Under the pieces are notes generated by a model. It had not been told where the DNA came from. It searched no databases and was given only the letters and a program-made list of their open reading frames with translations. 5,016 bases of DNA from Chitinophagaceae bacterium (GTDB lineage: Bacteria; Bacteroidota; Bacteroidia; Chitinophagales; Chitinophagaceae). Every line of letters begins with the position of its first letter. Position 1 is the stretch's first letter. The stretch lies in the NCBI GenBank assembly GCA_030151745.1, contig JASLDA010000297.1, positions 1 through 5,016 on the forward strand, written 5' to 3'. A program made the position numbers and the translations under genes. Below are positions 4,956-5,016 of the stretch, in pieces.

Positions 4956-5016
4956 ACCAATGTTAATGTTAGGTCTATACTGTATACGCCGCCTTTGGTG
5001 GAGACTACAAGTTCGT
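4952..5016 (-). CDS. C-terminal end of an upstream gene, probably the partner sensor histidine kinase (partial)
   Basis: On the minus strand the frame starting at 5014 reads 20 codons (ELVVSTKGGVYSIDLTLTLV) and stops at TGA 4954-4952. That stop shares ATGA with the ATG of the response regulator. The hydrophobic, alternating last strand (YSIDLTLTLV) fits the final beta-strand of a LytS/YehU-type HATPase domain, which commonly ends this way. With only 20 residues, the identity rests mainly on position: in Bacteroidota, LytTR regulators usually directly follow their kinase gene. The rest of the gene lies beyond the right edge. Confidence 0.75.
   Translation of the reverse strand, partial: ELVVSTKGGVYSIDLTLTLV

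Noticed and set aside
4959..4986. Tandem ATGTTA repeat and the TATAC-T-GTATA palindrome just upstream of the regulator start, tempting as an operator or promoter
   Set aside because: Both lie inside the coding tail of the upstream gene; the tandem repeat simply encodes the alternating Leu-Thr residues.

Overview
The window looks like chromosomal DNA from a member of the Bacteroidota with GC-rich genes, possibly a Chitinophagales-type organism. Three things suggest this. There is a LytTR response regulator directly behind a sensor kinase. The sugar-nucleotidyltransferase has the GAGTKLRPLT signature that I associate with this phylum. The genes are not preceded by clear Shine-Dalgarno sequences, and the intergenic DNA is AT-rich and built of short degenerate repeats. 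The phylum is an inference; no rRNA or other marker gene is present.

Layout, left to right. (1) 1-1356, minus strand: a secreted Deg/HtrA-type serine protease. Its start is present and its C-terminus runs off the left edge. It is the largest gene here and is easy to miss, because it has no stop codon in the window and long spurious frames lie antisense to it. (2) 1357-1501: a short divergent spacer. (3) 1502-2497, plus strand: a sugar-1-phosphate nucleotidyltransferase with a C-terminal left-handed beta-helix, starting at TTG. (4) 2498-2769: an AT-rich spacer bounded by inverted repeats, with a GC-rich hairpin in the middle. (5) 2770-3726, plus strand: a FabK/nitronate monooxygenase-family flavoprotein, closed by a clear intrinsic terminator at 3764-3788. 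(6) 3816-3858: a large bulged hairpin. (7) 3858-4001, minus strand: a 47-residue single-pass membrane protein. (8) 4035-4268: a spacer with an inverted repeat and a degenerate 8-10 bp tandem repeat. (9) 4269-4955, minus strand: a complete LytTR response regulator. (10) 4952-5016, minus strand: the last 20 residues of what is probably its partner sensor histidine kinase, overlapping the regulator by ATGA.

The genes do not form one obvious system. The kinase and regulator are a coupled two-component pair. The protease works in the envelope. The nucleotidyltransferase makes activated sugars for surface polysaccharide. The FabK-like protein is a housekeeping-type oxidoreductase. I see no CRISPR array, tRNA, rRNA, transposase, phage gene or defence cassette. 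The less ordinary material is the unannotated small membrane protein with its 3' hairpin and the repeat-rich spacers.
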